A stretch of DNA of 36,123 nt from positions 1-36,123 of the forward strand of contig JAQICJ010000296.1 of assembly GCA_027858615.1 (NCBI GenBank). The letters are read 5' to 3'. A program made the position numbers and the translations under genes. Source of the stretch: Deltaproteobacteria bacterium (GTDB taxonomy: Bacteria; Myxococcota_A; Polyangia; HGW-17). Shown piece by piece: positions 34,374-36,123 of the stretch. Each line of letters starts with the position of its first letter. The first letter of the stretch is position 1. The notes below the pieces were generated by a model, which saw only the letters and a program-made list of their open reading frames with translations, was not told where the DNA came from and searched no databases.

Positions 34374-35897
34374 TTATTCTGAGTTGTTCATAGGGTTAGG
34401 GGTGAAGATTTCACTGGATTTCAAGGGATTGTTCTCCAGATCATATCCACCAAATACTACAGTATATGTTCCTGAAATATTAAAAGCTTTTGCCTTTTTG
34501 CGGGGATTATTCAAATTTGTTTCGTAGAGCTTTTGCAGACTGATATTGTTATCAGATTCAACGATGGAAACCATTTCAGCTGTTTCCACCAGGTCGTTGT
34601 TGTTTTCGCCTCCCCAGAAGAGAAGATATTTGCCCTGCTGGGTGATTTTGCCGTTTTTGCGAGGCAACAGATCAATGTTCTCATATTGCTGCAAACTTCC
34701 ATTTTGTTCTTTATAATAATACAGATCGCTCAACACAGTGCCATCAGAACTTTCACCGCCGAAAAAAATGACAGTGTTGTTTTTTGTTTTTATTGCCTGG
34801 GGATTGTTGATAACCGGAAAAGAAGGGAGAGTATTCCATAAAGAGTTGAAATAAAGACCATCACTTTCTGAATTGATAGCTATTTCCATGGTTTCTGCCG
34901 GACCATTTCCACCAGCAATAATGATTCCCGGATTTTCATCACCAGAACTGAAGACTGCTGCTACAAAACCGGGACGCCAGTTAGACCAATCGAATGATTT
35001 GGTTTTGATGGTAATTGTTGAATAGGTCGGATTGGAATATATCTGGAAAAGGTAAATACCTTCATTTGGTCCTTCAGGTGTTTCTCCCCCAATCAGGAGG
35101 AAAACGTCGAGCAATTCCAAGCCTTCATATTCGTTATAAATTTCATTGAAAGGACCGAGGCGGAGAACTTGAGCGTGAGTAAGGGGAGGAGGTGCATCTT
35201 CGGGCAGGGTCAATTTGGTGGACCCACAGGTAGAACAACTGGTTGAATAATAGTAGAGATCATCCGTGATGATGCCATCGGTTGTAGTACCGCCGAAAAG
35301 AAGAATGGTTGAACTGGACAGGGCCATGACTGCAGGATAAGCTACAGGAGCAGTAAGATAATTCAAACGATAATTGGCATGAAAAAAGGGGTCGTAAAAC
35401 CAGACTTCATTGACTGGAGTGCCATCTCGCATGCCTCCGAAAAAAATCTCTCCTGTTGTTTCTGTCAGAAAACCCTCGGAGGTATTAAACAGGGTTGCAT
35501 GAGAAACTCCGCTGTCCGGCAGAGAATTTTCTTCATTCAACAGATTGAATTTGTCAACTTCTCCAAAATAAATACTCAAGGGATCGGGATAATCAACTGC
35601 CGCAAATGAATTTGAAGAACCATAGGCAATTAGATTATCACTATCGTCATAACCCCTGACTTTTATTTTGCTTACGTCCCCTAAGTTGACCTCAAAAGTA
35701 GATTTTAGTTTGAATTCATCACTGACATCATATTCTTTTACATTATCATTGATGGTAATTGTAAGTCTTGAAATCTGCTGTAAAAACTGGGGATCATCCT
35801 GGGTTTTCAGGTTGAAACTGAGAGAATATTCTTCCTGACAGGAAGTAAATGCCCATAAAACAGCCAAAAATAATGTAACCAGCCTAAAATTTTTCAT
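34374..35897 (-). CDS. Kelch-like beta-propeller lipoprotein
   Basis: 507-aa exported lipoprotein. The signal peptide ends AFTSC, with Cys20 as lipid site. Residues about 25-115 form a separate beta-sandwich-like N-terminal part. From about 130 on, repeated blades carry GG motifs: IFFGGMRDG, ILLFGGTTTDG, FLLIGGETPEG, IIIAGGNG, VIFFGGESSDG, LLFWGGENN, VVFGGYD. This pattern indicates a kelch-type propeller of six or seven blades, probably for extracellular binding. AAGGAGAAG precedes the ATG. It lies directly upstream of pepD. Overall fold matches the 16471-17463 protein but repeat wording differs, so they are distant paralogs at best. Confidence 0.83.
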   Translation of the reverse strand: MKNFRLVTLFLAVLWAFTSCQEEYSLSFNLKTQDDPQFLQQISRLTITINDNVKEYDVSDEFKLKSTFEVNLGDVSKIKVRGYDDSDNLIAYGSSNSFAAVDYPDPLSIYFGEVDKFNLLNEENSLPDSGVSHATLFNTSEGFLTETTGEIFFGGMRDGTPVNEVWFYDPFFHANYRLNYLTAPVAYPAVMALSSSTILLFGGTTTDGIITDDLYYYSTSCSTCGSTKLTLPEDAPPPLTHAQVLRLGPFNEIYNEYEGLELLDVFLLIGGETPEGPNEGIYLFQIYSNPTYSTITIKTKSFDWSNWRPGFVAAVFSSGDENPGIIIAGGNGPAETMEIAINSESDGLYFNSLWNTLPSFPVINNPQAIKTKNNTVIFFGGESSDGTVLSDLYYYKEQNGSLQQYENIDLLPRKNGKITQQGKYLLFWGGENNNDLVETAEMVSIVESDNNISLQKLYETNLNNPRKKAKAFNISGTYTVVFGGYDLENNPLKSSEIFTPNPMNNSE

Positions 35898-35998
35898 CTT
35901 TTAATCTTCTCCTTAAACCTATTTACTTTTTATATGGTTCTCAATATAAATCAAGTAATAATTATTCCCGATCCGGGTTAGGGATTTAACTCTTTCTC

Positions 35999-36032
35999 CC
36001 CCACACTCCATTTTTCCCCACACTTCATTTTT
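35999..36032 (+). repeat. 17-bp tandem repeat, two copies
   Basis: CCCCACACTCCATTTTT (35999-36015) is followed directly by CCCCACACTTCATTTTT (36016-36032), one mismatch. A third degenerate unit (TTCCACTTTTTTCC) follows. The tract lies about 100 bases upstream of the kelch lipoprotein start, in the gene-free 226-bp right end of the window, and could be a regulatory or low-complexity tract. Confidence 0.55.
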
Positions 36033-36123
36033 TTCCACTTTTTTCCATAAAATCATTGCCAAAACTGCCGATTTTCAGCCCCCAAAATACACTTGTCCCT
36101 TTAATTATTCCACCCTCAAAATT

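Noticed and set aside
35999-36050. MraZ-box-like GTGGG repeats on the minus strand
   Set aside because: Spacing is 17 bases rather than the 10-base period of known MraZ boxes, and no mraZ or dcw gene lies next to it in the window.

Overview
The window looks like a chromosomal segment from an AT-rich, Gram-negative bacterium, most likely an uncultured relative of Myxococcota or Bradymonadota. Direct evidence: a TamB-type envelope protein, type I signal peptidase, many lipoprotein signal peptides, and exported proteins typical of those lineages. These include an IgGFc-binding-domain lipoprotein, a tandem Cys-rich NCGxC (Stig1-like) lipoprotein, TIG and He_PIG domains, kelch propellers, and a metallophosphoesterase with a MYXO-CTERM-like tail. 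The taxonomic call is inference. Several genes appear to start at TTG.

Layout. 1-1972 (minus) is the start of a division/cell-wall cluster: rsmH, ftsL, and the first 79 codons of a probable ftsI running off the left edge. No mraZ precedes rsmH. 2023-4076 (plus) carries a DMT transporter and lepB. 4357-8498 (plus) is a compact set: DUF2007/zinc-ribbon protein, acyl-CoA ligase, dihydroorotase and an unrecognised 234-aa protein, the last three overlapping. 8957-10893 (plus) is a three-gene signalling cassette: small helical protein, soluble histidine kinase, receiver protein. 10921-14833 (minus) encodes two overlapping large lipoproteins. 15082-17463 (plus) has menG/ubiE, a rubrerythrin-like protein and a kelch lipoprotein. 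A Nudix hydrolase (minus) and peptide deformylase (plus) follow. 18701-23540 (plus) holds tamB and a lone hydrogenase-maturation-type peptidase. 23684-26727 (minus) is radical SAM, GT4 glycosyltransferase and rsmE. 26964-31572 (minus) is a run of exported proteins: metallophosphoesterase, He_PIG lipoprotein and Cys-rich lipoprotein. 31789-32418 is an acidic unknown, and 34374-35897 plus 32881-34359 pair a kelch lipoprotein with pepD.

The main unexplained structure is a dispersed non-coding element. Two full-length 162-bp copies (259-420 and, inverted, 8689-8850) end in terminal inverted repeats GTTCCCATCCCA or a one-base variant. There are at least four truncated copies. Several abut TAG stop codons of neighbouring genes. 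It behaves like a MITE or REP-like family, and no transposase is present. I found no tRNA, rRNA, CRISPR array or intact insertion sequence, and no obvious complete new defence or biosynthetic system. The best candidates for undescribed biology are the repeat family, the 8957-10893 cassette, the exported-protein set and the 7794-8498 unknown.
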